Source of the DNA: Spirochaetia bacterium
Lineage (GTDB): Bacteria > Spirochaetota > Leptospirae > Leptospirales > Leptonemataceae
Assembly (NCBI GenBank): GCA_016195395.1
Contig: JACPZR010000139.1
Coordinates: forward strand, 1 to 13,225
Length of the DNA: 13,225 bases
Direction of reading: 5' to 3'
Part shown: positions 6,014 to 13,225 of the stretch, one piece after another
Layout of the letters: every line of letters begins with the position of its first letter
Numbering within the stretch: the first letter of the stretch is position 1
The notes under the pieces: generated by a model
Told to the model about the DNA's origin: nothing
What the model saw: only the letters and a program-made list of their open reading frames with translations
Database searches by the model: none
Program-made: the position numbers and the translations under genes

Positions 6014-6445
6014 CTACACCCTGCGGTTAACGTGAAGCCAGTATTCGGCCGTCTGCGTGATCATTTCTTGAACCTTCTGGTAATCCACAGGCTTGACCAC
6101 GCAGCTGTTGGCGCCTGCCTCGTAACACTCCAACAGGTCCCTGGGCCTTTCCGTAGATGTCAGAATCACAACGGGCAGATTCCGCATCCGGGGATTCTCT
6201 CGGATGCTCCGCAGCACACTGAGTCCGCTTGCGTTGGCCAGCTTGAGGTCCAAGAGGACAACATCAGGCAGATCCACTTTGCTCCGTTCCGCATAACGTC
6301 CCTGACCTGTCAGGAATTCGAGAGCCTCGTCTCCGCTCTTGACCGCGAAAACGACGTCCCCCAGACCCATCTTGCGGACGGCTCTGAAAAGAAGTTCGAT
6401 TTCTCCCGGGTCATCCTCTACAACGAGAAGTCTAACGGTCTGCAT
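6014..6445 (-). CDS. Single-domain response regulator, Rcp1-like
   Basis: A 143-residue stand-alone receiver domain with no output domain. The acidic pocket is E10/D11/D12, the phospho-acceptor is D66 (VVLLDLKL), with T96 (VVILTST) and K118 (CVVKPVD). The spacing, the GQGRYAERSKVDLPDVVLLDL block and the closing ITQTAEYWLHV resemble Rcp1-type regulators, which in other bacteria receive phosphate from phytochrome-like or other hybrid kinases. No kinase gene is in the window. The start is ATG at 6445 with GAGGAG a few bases upstream; the same frame is open further upstream, but that part lies inside the nitroreductase gene and lacks homology. It overlaps the end of the nitroreductase gene by 14 bases, implying translational coupling as the last gene of the secA run. 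Confidence 0.93.
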   Translation of the reverse strand: MQTVRLLVVEDDPGEIELLFRAVRKMGLGDVVFAVKSGDEALEFLTGQGRYAERSKVDLPDVVLLDLKLANASGLSVLRSIRENPRMRNLPVVILTSTERPRDLLECYEAGANSCVVKPVDYQKVQEMITQTAEYWLHVNRRV

Positions 6446-7259
6446 GCGGCTCCTCTTCCGGAGTGAGGCAGTTGTTCCTGAAAACGTACTGAGGAATTCT
6501 TTTCCGCTGGTGGCTCTGCCAGTCGATCCGGGGGCGCGCATCCTTCTTGGGCACATATCCAATCCGGTAGACGGCCATGAGCTCCAGGTGATCGGGCACA
6601 TGAAACAGTTTCGTCAGTTCTTCCCACGCTCCCGGAATCTCCATGGGCGTGCTCACAAACTGGATCCCCATCCCCAGATCCGTGCAGGTCAGCCAGACAT
6701 TCTCAATCGCCATCCCAAGAGACAGAAGTGAGTAGAAGCCCGAAAGTTCTCCGGGGCGATATTCCTCTTTGTCCAGCATCACCGCCAGGAGAAGGGGACT
6801 ATTTTTTACGAGCTTGGCGTTGTCGCGTCCCAAAAGGCCCGGCACACCGAGCATATTCATGAGACGCATTGCCTTGCCTGACATCACATCCTGCGTGAAG
6901 CGACGGAGCGGCTTGGGCAGCTGATCAATCAGGATTCCATCCCGCCTCTCCTCCATTTCCTGGGCATCAAAGCGGAAGTACTTGCGATAACGTTGAAAGA
7001 AGCGCCCTCCCTTCATGAGCTGTGTCATTGTCCTGCCGGCTATCTTTGAGACCGCTTCCCGCGTCTTCTTGTCATCAATCAGGATAAAGCGCCACGGCTG
7101 TGAATTGAAATGGCTGGGAGCCCGCGATGCGGCTTCCACTAACAGGTGCTGGTGCTTGAGCGACACGGGGGTGGCGGCAAACGCGCCGTTGGTGGTGCGC
7201 CTGCGGCGGACTACATCGATGAATTCCATTGAAGAAGAGATGACGGGGCGCCGCCCCAT
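6432..7259 (-). CDS. Nitroreductase-family FMN oxidoreductase
   Basis: Protein of 275 residues in the nitroreductase fold. FMN-contact motifs are visible: the basic RRRRTT stretch (18-23), APSHFNSQPWRF (47-58), LGMAIENVWLTCTDLGMGIQF (181-201) and AVYRIGY (229-235). Such enzymes use NAD(P)H to reduce nitroaromatics, quinones or related substrates; the natural substrate here is unknown. It is longer than minimal nitroreductases (about 200-220) because of a basic/helical insert at about 85-150. The start is ATG at 7259, three bases after the stop of the upstream membrane protein, so initiation is probably coupled; the ATG ten codons later (MEFIDVV) is an alternative. The 3' end overlaps the response regulator start by 14 bases. 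Confidence 0.9.
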   Translation of the reverse strand: MGRRPVISSSMEFIDVVRRRRTTNGAFAATPVSLKHQHLLVEAASRAPSHFNSQPWRFILIDDKKTREAVSKIAGRTMTQLMKGGRFFQRYRKYFRFDAQEMEERRDGILIDQLPKPLRRFTQDVMSGKAMRLMNMLGVPGLLGRDNAKLVKNSPLLLAVMLDKEEYRPGELSGFYSLLSLGMAIENVWLTCTDLGMGIQFVSTPMEIPGAWEELTKLFHVPDHLELMAVYRIGYVPKKDARPRIDWQSHQRKRIPQYVFRNNCLTPEEEPHADR

Positions 7260-7262
7260 CCG

Positions 7263-7541
7263 TCAAGGCGAATAGATAGCGGCAAGAATCGCAGCAAAGA
7301 ATCCCGCAGCGCCTAGAACCCGGTGCTCCCACGTCCGTCCGCGCGTGACGGGAAGCAGGGCAAGGACGGCAATCACGAGGATGAGCGCCCAATGGAAGGA
7401 GGTCACGGCGCATACCGCAGCCACGGCAAACGTCAGGAAATACATGACGTGGTGCAGACGACCAAAACGGACGCGCAAAAACTCTGACGAGATGCCGAGC
7501 ATCATGGTGCAGGTGTAGAGAACCAGCACAGCTGTCCGCAT
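7263..7541 (-). CDS. Small integral membrane protein (92 aa)
   Basis: I do not recognise a family. The 92-residue product is mostly hydrophobic, with segments at about 3-19, 30-48, 50-66 and 72-90, giving three or four membrane spans. Short basic stretches (RVRFGRLHH and RGRTWEHR) fall between them and are likely cytoplasmic loops. Its ATG overlaps the secA stop by one base (TAATG), and the nitroreductase ATG follows its stop by 3 bases. This packing supports a real gene translated as part of the secA run. A link to protein export or to the redox partner downstream is possible, but rests on context only. Confidence 0.8.
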   Translation of the reverse strand: MRTAVLVLYTCTMMLGISSEFLRVRFGRLHHVMYFLTFAVAAVCAVTSFHWALILVIAVLALLPVTRGRTWEHRVLGAAGFFAAILAAIYSP

Positions 7542-10354
7542 TACTTGCGTCTGCGCCGCGATGCCTTCCGCTTGGATGAACCGCCCCCGGAGACTGCGTG
7601 ATCATGCGCATTCTTCTTGTTGGAAACCGGGGTGGCGCGTCCGTCTCCCGACAACGGGTCAGACGTATCGAAGCTCTCCTTTGTCTGGTGCGACGCTTCT
7701 CCTGAAATCCGGCGCGCCGGAGCCTGGGACACGGGGCCTTCGATCTGAACGCGGAATAGAAATTCTGTCACCTGTTCTTTGATGACTGCGATCATGGCGT
7801 CAAACAGACGGAATCCTTCCAGCTTGTATTCCACCAGGGGGTTTCTCTCCGCGTACGAGGTGGACCAGATTCCCTCTCTGAGGTGGTCCATTGTATAGAG
7901 ATGTTCTTTCCAGCGGGCGTCAATAACGTCCAAGGCAATACGTCTCTCAACGTAGCTGAAATTTTCTTCTCCGATCTCCTGCGCTTTGGCCGCGTAAGCT
8001 TCGCGGCACTCTTTCATGACGTAGTTGTAGAGCTCCACCTGCGCTTTGGATGAACGGCCAAAGTCGTCCCGATTGATCGTTATGTCCAGACCCAGGCCGG
8101 AGCGGAGCCATTCCGTCAGACCTTCCAGATCCCAACGCATGGAATCGCCGCCCTCGCAGAGCTCAAGGATCTTGGCCTCAATGACCTCTTCCGCGAAGGT
8201 CAGGATCTTTTCCCGCACTCCAATGTTTTCAAGAATAACGTTCCGTTCACGGTAGATGTACTCCCGCTGCCGGTTCATCACATCGTCATATTCCAGAAGG
8301 TGTTTGCGGATATCGAAGTTGTGGCTCTCCACGCGCTTCTGTGCGCGGGCAATGGCGCGGTCTACCATGCCGGCTTCCAGCTCCTGGCCTTCCGTCATGC
8401 CCAGACGTTCCATTAACCCTTTGATGCGCGGGCCGCCGAAAATCCGCATCAGGTTGTCTTCCAGGCTCAAATAGAAGCGGCTGGAACCGGGGTCCCCCTG
8501 ACGGCCGGAGCGGCCGCGCAGCTGGTTGTCGATCCGGCGCGCTTCATGCCTTTCAGTGCCGAGAATGTGCAGGCCGCCGGCGGCGCGGACTTCTTCGTGG
8601 CTCTTCTTCCAGATTTCTGCCCGGTCCACGACCTCTTTCAAAAGCTGCTGGCGCGCGGCGCCCTCGATACGCGGGAGCTGCGAACGCGCTCCATCAAAAT
8701 CTTTGCGGCGGATCTTGTTCTTGATCTCCGCGACAACGTCATCCGTATCCTCGATGGTGTCCAGGTCCTTCAGGTAGAGCGGAGCCCCGCCAAGAACAAT
8801 GTCCGTTCCACGGCCGGCCATGTTTGTGGCGACGGTTACAGTGCCGCCCTTCCCCGCGTTGGCCACGACTTCCGCTTCCTTTTCGTGCTGCTTTGCGTTC
8901 AGCACGCTGTGGGCAATGCCCTCTTTTTTCAAGAGCGCGGACAGAAATTCAGACTTCTCAATCGAAACGGTGCCCACGAGCACCGGCTGCTTGCGCTCCC
9001 GGCAGTCGCGAATTTCGGCGATGATAGCGTTGAATTTGTCCGCTTCCGTCAGGTAGACGCGGTCCGGGTAGTCCTTGCGGATAACGAGAACGTTGGTTGG
9101 AATGACTACAACGTCGAGCTTGTATATCTTCTTGAATTCTTCCGCCTCTGTGTCCGCGGTTCCCGTCATGCCCGAAAGTTTCGTGTAGATTCGGAAGAAA
9201 TTCTGGAATGTGATCGTAGCGAGAGTCTGCGTCTCTTGTTTGATCTCTACGTTCTCTTTGGCCTCGATTGCCTGGTGCAACCCGTCGCTGTAGCGTCGCC
9301 CTTCCATGAGGCGCCCTGTATGTTCGTCAACGATGATGACCTCGTTGTCCCGTACCACATAGTCCACCTCATCTTTGTAGATGAGATGCGCCCGGAGAGC
9401 GGCCGTTGTGTGCGCCACCAGTTCCTGGTTGTCCGGAGCAAAGAGGTTCTCCACGCCCAGGAGCTCCTCCATTTTGTGAACTCCGTCTTCCGTTAAAAGG
9501 ACGTTGCGGGATTTTTCGTCTATGTCGTAGTAGAAGCCGCGGAGCACATGAGGCTCTTCTTTGCCTGGCTCTACTTCAATGGGAGGGGGTTCCGGAGCGC
9601 GCTCCTCTTCCGCCACCAGCCTGCGGATGGCTTTGTCCACAACCGAATAACGCTCAACGTTTTCCTCTGTGGGACCGGAGATGATGAGAGGCGTGCGCGC
9701 CTCGTCGATGAGGATGGAGTCCACTTCGTCGACGATCGCAAAGTTATAAGTGCGTTGGACGCGGAATTCGCGCTCCGTAACCATGTTGTCTCTGAGAAAG
9801 TCAAAGCCAAACTCGTTATTTGTCCCGTAGGTCACGTCAGCCGCATAGGCGGCCTGCCGTTCCGCGTAGTCCATGTCGTGCTGGATGATGCCCACGGAAA
9901 TTCCCAGCAGATCGTAAATGGGTTTCATCCACAGGGCGTCGCGGCGGGCCAGATAATCGTTCACAGTCACCACGTGAACGCCTTTTCCTGAAAGGGCATT
10001 GAGGTAGATGGCGGATGTTGACGTCAGGGTTTTCCCTTCCCCTGTTTTCATCTCCGCAATCTTGCCATGATGAAGCACAATCCCCCCGATCATCTGCACG
10101 TCAAAGTGCCGCATCCCGAGCGTGCGCACAGACGCTTCACGCACGGCTGCGAAGGCCTCCGGCAGAATATCATCGAGCGTCTTGCCGGCCGCGAGGGCGT
10201 CCTTGAACTCCTGGGTTTTCGCGCGAAGTTCGTCGTTCGACAAGGCCTGCATGGCGCTTTCGAGCCTGCCAATCTCTGCGATGATCGGCATGATCTTCTT
10301 GATGTCGCGTTCGTGTTTGGAACCAAAGACAAGGGTAAGGGCTTTCTGTAACAT
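7541..10354 (-). CDS. secA: Preprotein translocase ATPase SecA
   Basis: The motor that drives proteins through SecYEG, 937 residues (E. coli 901). Walker A MKTGEGKT is at 102-109 and Walker B DEVD at 209-212, followed by [16 protein letters not shown]. The preprotein-binding region follows, then [14 protein letters not shown] (387-400), motif [15 protein letters not shown], and [22 protein letters not shown]. The helical scaffold and wing regions end with [17 protein letters not shown] and [15 protein letters not shown]. The usual C-terminal zinc-binding domain (CxCxSG...CH/C) is missing; instead there is a low-complexity tail of about 65 residues without cysteine, ending in [10 protein letters not shown]. 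The start is ATG at 10354 with a weak AGG about ten bases upstream. It heads a run of four close genes and is divergent from the chemotaxis receptor gene. Confidence 0.98.
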   Translation of the reverse strand: MLQKALTLVFGSKHERDIKKIMPIIAEIGRLESAMQALSNDELRAKTQEFKDALAAGKTLDDILPEAFAAVREASVRTLGMRHFDVQMIGGIVLHHGKIAEMKTGEGKTLTSTSAIYLNALSGKGVHVVTVNDYLARRDALWMKPIYDLLGISVGIIQHDMDYAERQAAYAADVTYGTNNEFGFDFLRDNMVTEREFRVQRTYNFAIVDEVDSILIDEARTPLIISGPTEENVERYSVVDKAIRRLVAEEERAPEPPPIEVEPGKEEPHVLRGFYYDIDEKSRNVLLTEDGVHKMEELLGVENLFAPDNQELVAHTTAALRAHLIYKDEVDYVVRDNEVIIVDEHTGRLMEGRRYSDGLHQAIEAKENVEIKQETQTLATITFQNFFRIYTKLSGMTGTADTEAEEFKKIYKLDVVVIPTNVLVIRKDYPDRVYLTEADKFNAIIAEIRDCRERKQPVLVGTVSIEKSEFLSALLKKEGIAHSVLNAKQHEKEAEVVANAGKGGTVTVATNMAGRGTDIVLGGAPLYLKDLDTIEDTDDVVAEIKNKIRRKDFDGARSQLPRIEGAARQQLLKEVVDRAEIWKKSHEEVRAAGGLHILGTERHEARRIDNQLRGRSGRQGDPGSSRFYLSLEDNLMRIFGGPRIKGLMERLGMTEGQELEAGMVDRAIARAQKRVESHNFDIRKHLLEYDDVMNRQREYIYRERNVILENIGVREKILTFAEEVIEAKILELCEGGDSMRWDLEGLTEWLRSGLGLDITINRDDFGRSSKAQVELYNYVMKECREAYAAKAQEIGEENFSYVERRIALDVIDARWKEHLYTMDHLREGIWSTSYAERNPLVEYKLEGFRLFDAMIAVIKEQVTEFLFRVQIEGPVSQAPARRISGEASHQTKESFDTSDPLSGDGRATPVSNKKNAHDHAVSGGGSSKRKASRRRRK

Positions 10355-10402
10355 CGTTCTGCCTAAGATCGAAGCTGTGGTTAGCGCATCAACTCGTTTC
10401 CA

Positions 10403-10411
10403 TGCTAGAAT
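10403..10411 (+). promoter_or_regulatory. Candidate extended -10 promoter for the chemotaxis receptor
   Basis: TGCTAGAAT fits an extended -10 element (TGn followed by TAGAAT, five of six matches to TATAAT). No good -35 is present at 16-18 bases upstream, which extended -10 promoters can tolerate. The start of transcription would be near 10418, leaving a leader of about 60 bases with a small CGGGG/CCCCG hairpin at 10438-10450. No flagellar sigma-28 pattern was seen. Confidence 0.35.
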
Positions 10412-10476
10412 GGTGAGAACGGCGTTGTTGGTTGACGCGGGGCTGCCCCGTTCCCACGCTGTTTCGAGGTTTCGAC

Positions 10477-12558
10477 ATGATCGCCTTTCTACAAAGATTC
10501 AGCATACGCCTCCGCCTCTTTTTGGCGATCGTCCTCCTGCTTGGACCGCTGGGATACGGACTGTGGATCAACCTCGGCCGCGCACAAGAGTCTGTCCGAT
10601 TCACACAGCGGGAATTAGACGGCCTTGCGCATTTTCAAAAACTGATGCCTGTCCTCCGGCTCATGCAGGAGGCTCGCGGACTCTCTACCGGGTATTTGAG
10701 CGGCAACCTGAATATGCGGGGTCCGCTGGACGCAAAGCTCAAGGAATTGGACACAGCGCTAGCGGCGGTGGCCTCGGACCGTCCCATGGCAGAGCGCTTC
10801 AAAGTGGCGGACGCTGAAGCGGTGGTCCTGCAACACTGGTCAGAGCATAAGCAGAAACTCTTTCAAAAAGATCCGCGGACTGCGTTCAAGGATAACACCG
10901 CGATCCTCGCATCCATCCTTGAGATCATTGATCAGACAGCGGACGAATCCAGTTTGATTCTCGATCCGGAAGTCGAGAGCTACTTCTACATGTACGCATC
11001 AGTGATCCTCCTTCCCAAGATTTCGGAGGGCCTGGGGCAGCTTCGGGCTGTGGGCACCGGCATCGCGTCACGCAAGCAAATATCCGAACGCGAACGTCTG
11101 GACCTCGCAGTCCGCTACGGTCTTGCGTTGAAGGAAGTCCAAGAGATCCGACGCATGCTCGATAAGGTGGGTCACGTGTCCGACCAGGCCACGCGGGACC
11201 AAGTTGCCGACTTTGAGGCAAAAATGGACAATCTGCTGCCTTTGATCAATCAGCACCTGATTGAGCCCGCCGCGCCCACCATAGACCCCGATACATTTTT
11301 TGCGAGCGCCACGCAGACCATCCGGTCCGGGTTTGAGGTGGGAGACAGAGGGACGTCCCTTCTACAGAATTCCCTTTCCAAGCGCCGGACAAAGGAACGG
11401 ATCGCGATGCTCAGGGACGCGGGCATCACCGGCCTTTTGCTCGTGGGCACGGTGCTCATCCAGTGGATCATTGTAAGAAGTATTGTGCGGCCGCTCCGGC
11501 AGATCGTATCGCGTGTGCAGAATCTCGCGGAAGCCGGGGCGGACCTTTCCGTGCGGCTTGAAATCCACACGAACGACGAGCTGCATGACATTGCAGAGGG
11601 AATCAATCAGTTCATAGGCCATCTGAGACAGATCATTATCAAGATCGCAGAAAGCGCAAAACTGGCTTCCACTTCCGCGGTCAGTCTGGAAGGGACCGCC
11701 CTCAGATTTTCCGACTCTGTGAAAAACCAGGCGGCGTCCAGCGAAGAATCGTCGGCCTCAACAGAACAGGTGGTGGCCTCCGTCACCGGCATCGTGGAGA
11801 ATATCGCGCAGCAGACCGGGCGTATCCAGGACATTGACGCCAAGATGTCCGGGTTCTCGGCGGCTCTTGCAGAGCTCGCCGGGTCCATGAAAGAATTCTA
11901 CACTGTGTCTGAAGCCACCGCCGAAAAAGCACAGTTGGGTGATGCGGCGGCACGTCAGGCCAGCGAGGCCATGGGCAAGATCTCTGACATTTCACGCCGC
12001 ATTGAAGAAATTGTGGGGGTGATCGGTGAGATTTCGGATCAGACAGACCTCCTTTCATTGAACGCGTCCATTGAAGCAGCGCGCGCCGGGGACGCCGGAC
12101 GCGGCTTTGCCGTAGTATCGTCTGAAATCACGAAATTGTCGGAACGTACCGCGAATAACGCACAGGATATCAGAAAGCTGATCGGAGAAGCCGGGACGGC
12201 GGTGAACAACGGAGCAGGTCAAGTGGGCCAACTCACCGAATACCTGGCGGAGATGATAAAGAGTGTTCAGACGACCACTCAGACATTGTCCGCCATGAAC
12301 GCCATCGTAAGCGAACAGAGCGGCACTGCCAAGACGATTGCGAGCACCACAGGGCAGATCCGCGCTCTGGCACAGGATGTGGAACTTTCAGCGGGAGAAC
12401 AGAAGCGGGCCATCCAGGAAATCGGACAGGCCATTGAACTCATGTCAAAGGAAACGCAGAACATCGTCCAGTCGTCAGAAGCGCTGACCCGCTCAAGCAG
12501 GGAAGTACTCGACGTCGCGCGCTCCTTGGAAGAGCTTGTGGGCCATTTCAAGCTGTAG
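10477..12558 (+). CDS. Methyl-accepting chemotaxis protein
   Basis: Transmembrane chemoreceptor of 693 residues. TM1 is at about 14-33; a helical periplasmic sensor spans about 35-310, with the motifs [11 protein letters not shown] (68-78) and [15 protein letters not shown] (158-172) seen in sensor domains shared by receptors and histidine kinases; TM2 is at about 314-334; HAMP at about 334-388. The signalling domain has the conserved hairpin tip [20 protein letters not shown] (519-538) followed by [19 protein letters not shown]. It would pass ligand signals to CheA/CheW. The C-terminus (EELVGHFKL) carries no CheR-binding pentapeptide. The ligand is not predictable. The start is ATG at 10477 with GAGGT six bases upstream; an in-frame TTG at 10432 would add 15 residues but has no ribosome site. 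It is divergent from secA. Confidence 0.95.
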   Translation: MIAFLQRFSIRLRLFLAIVLLLGPLGYGLWINLGRAQESVRFTQRELDGLAHFQKLMPVLRLMQEARGLSTGYLSGNLNMRGPLDAKLKELDTALAAVASDRPMAERFKVADAEAVVLQHWSEHKQKLFQKDPRTAFKDNTAILASILEIIDQTADESSLILDPEVESYFYMYASVILLPKISEGLGQLRAVGTGIASRKQISERERLDLAVRYGLALKEVQEIRRMLDKVGHVSDQATRDQVADFEAKMDNLLPLINQHLIEPAAPTIDPDTFFASATQTIRSGFEVGDRGTSLLQNSLSKRRTKERIAMLRDAGITGLLLVGTVLIQWIIVRSIVRPLRQIVSRVQNLAEAGADLSVRLEIHTNDELHDIAEGINQFIGHLRQIIIKIAESAKLASTSAVSLEGTALRFSDSVKNQAASSEESSASTEQVVASVTGIVENIAQQTGRIQDIDAKMSGFSAALAELAGSMKEFYTVSEATAEKAQLGDAAARQASEAMGKISDISRRIEEIVGVIGEISDQTDLLSLNASIEAARAGDAGRGFAVVSSEITKLSERTANNAQDIRKLIGEAGTAVNNGAGQVGQLTEYLAEMIKSVQTTTQTLSAMNAIVSEQSGTAKTIASTTGQIRALAQDVELSAGEQKRAIQEIGQAIELMSKETQNIVQSSEALTRSSREVLDVARSLEELVGHFKL

Positions 12559-12590
12559 CCGCGCGAGCTGCCACCGGGTCGTCAACACTG

Positions 12591-12605
12591 GGCGGTGAGA
12601 CCGCC
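12591..12605. terminator. Hairpin between convergent genes, possible bidirectional terminator
   Basis: GGCGGT (12591-12596) and ACCGCC (12600-12605) form a perfect 6-bp stem with a GAG loop in the 66-base gap between the receptor stop and the stop of the O-antigen-ligase-like gene. Neither strand has a T-tract after it, so termination would be weak or rho-assisted. Confidence 0.35.
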
Positions 12606-12624
12606 GCGTCAGCCGACGTAAACG

Positions 12625-13225
12625 TTATGCGCGGTCCGCGGCGCTCTTTGTGTCGTCTCCATCCCTGATCACGAGGCCGGCAATGATCCAGAACGGCAGA
12701 AGCACCTGGTCGCCCTGAAAGTAACACTGAAAGAGACCGCCAAAGAAGATGACCACGAGCCCCCACCGCAGGTAGCCGATTTCCGCTGTCTGGTGCGGGC
12801 GCAGAAGACTCCGCAAGAGCAGAGCAAAGAAGACGAAGTAGAGCACAAGTGAGAGGGGGCCGCCCACGGCCAAAAGGTGCAGGGCGTCATTGTGCGCATG
12901 ACCGCGTTGAATCACCGAATAAGCATACCACAGACTGGGCCGTTCCCGTGAGATATCGAGAATCACCTTATTCACCTGGCCCTCAAACCGACCGGGCCCG
13001 CGCCAAATACCGGATTGTTGGCCGCAATCTTCAGGGCCGCCTGCCAGACAAAATTCCGCTGGTAGTCTGTATGTTTCTTCTGGCCCAAAAGTCCGCTTAC
13101 GATCCGCTCCGCGCCCTGGCCGCCGCGGCGGTAGGATTCCGAAAGGGCTGCGCTTCCAAGCACGAATACCACGAGGATGGGGACAAGAATGCGCGCCCGC
13201 TTTGCCGCCCATTCAGTGCGCAGAT
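12625..13225 (-). pseudogene. O-antigen ligase/polymerase-like membrane protein, partial and frameshifted
   Basis: The 3' part of a Wzy/WaaL-type (Wzy_C, PF04932) integral membrane protein involved in joining or polymerising surface polysaccharide. The 5' end lies beyond the right edge. One frame runs from the edge to NFVWQAALKIAANNPVFGAGP; the expected continuation, a glycine then FEGQVNKVILD, is in another frame. The later segment carries the family signature HAHNDALHLLAVGGPLSLVL (catalytic-type His followed by a membrane span), and two more membrane segments (LVVIFFGGLFQCYF and LLPFWIIAGLVI) before the TAA at 12625. Adding one base in the GGGCCC run at 12994-12999 restores one continuous frame, so this is a one-base deletion: either a real mutation or a sequencing error. 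Family assignment is confident; broken status depends on the read quality. Confidence 0.8.

Noticed and set aside
8546..9496. Long open frame of about 316 codons antisense to secA
   Set aside because: The opposite strand encodes intact SecA motifs through the whole stretch; this is a codon-bias shadow.
10438..10450. CGGGG-CTG-CCCCG hairpin between secA and the chemotaxis receptor
   Set aside because: Only 5 bp, no T-tract and no link to the ribosome site at 10466-10470; too weak to call a terminator or switch.

Overview
This is about 13.2 kb of bacterial chromosome with fairly high GC. Almost all of it is coding, with no stretch over about 210 bases lacking a gene. It looks like a motile, chemotactic, Gram-negative-type bacterium: there is a methyl-accepting chemotaxis protein, a small protein with similarity to the flagellar rotor proteins FliF and FliG, an O-antigen-ligase-like membrane protein, AlgH/YqgE and release factor 3. 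I cannot fix the phylum. The end of the SecA motor domain (residues reading [11 protein letters not shown]) loosely recalls spirochaetes of the Leptospira group, but that is an impression from memory and not a search result. No tRNA, rRNA, CRISPR array or insertion sequence was seen.

Layout. (1) 1-653: two small unrecognised genes on the + strand; the first may be cut by the window edge. (2) 671-1369, minus strand: a 232-residue protein with a disordered proline-rich N-terminal half carrying a duplicated 13-residue motif. Its C-terminal part resembles the FliG-binding tail of FliF joined to a FliG N-terminal-like domain. (3) 1370-1574: a compact regulatory region with a perfect 20-bp inverted repeat, an exact ECF41-type promoter (TGTCACA-N16-CGTC) and a hairpin that presents the ribosome binding site. 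(4) 1575-3721: an FAD-dependent oxidoreductase followed after 2 bases by an ECF41 sigma factor with a SnoaL-like C-terminal domain. This looks like a self-contained, autoregulated sigma factor/target operon. A good intrinsic terminator sits inside the 3' end of the sigma factor frame. (5) 3744-5995: prfC (release factor 3), then an AlgH/YqgE protein. (6) 6014-10354, minus strand: a tightly packed run of secA, a 92-residue membrane protein, a nitroreductase and a single-domain Rcp1-type response regulator, with 1-base and 14-base overlaps and a 3-base gap. (7) 10477-12558, + strand: a chemotaxis receptor divergent from secA. (8) 12625-13225, minus strand: the 3' part of an O-antigen-ligase/polymerase-like membrane protein, broken by an apparent one-base deletion in a GGGCCC run.

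The best candidates for something undescribed are the FliF-tail/FliG-head fusion protein and the ECF41 module, whose promoter, leader hairpin and internal terminator are all visible. Assignments come from motif recognition by eye; no database search was run.
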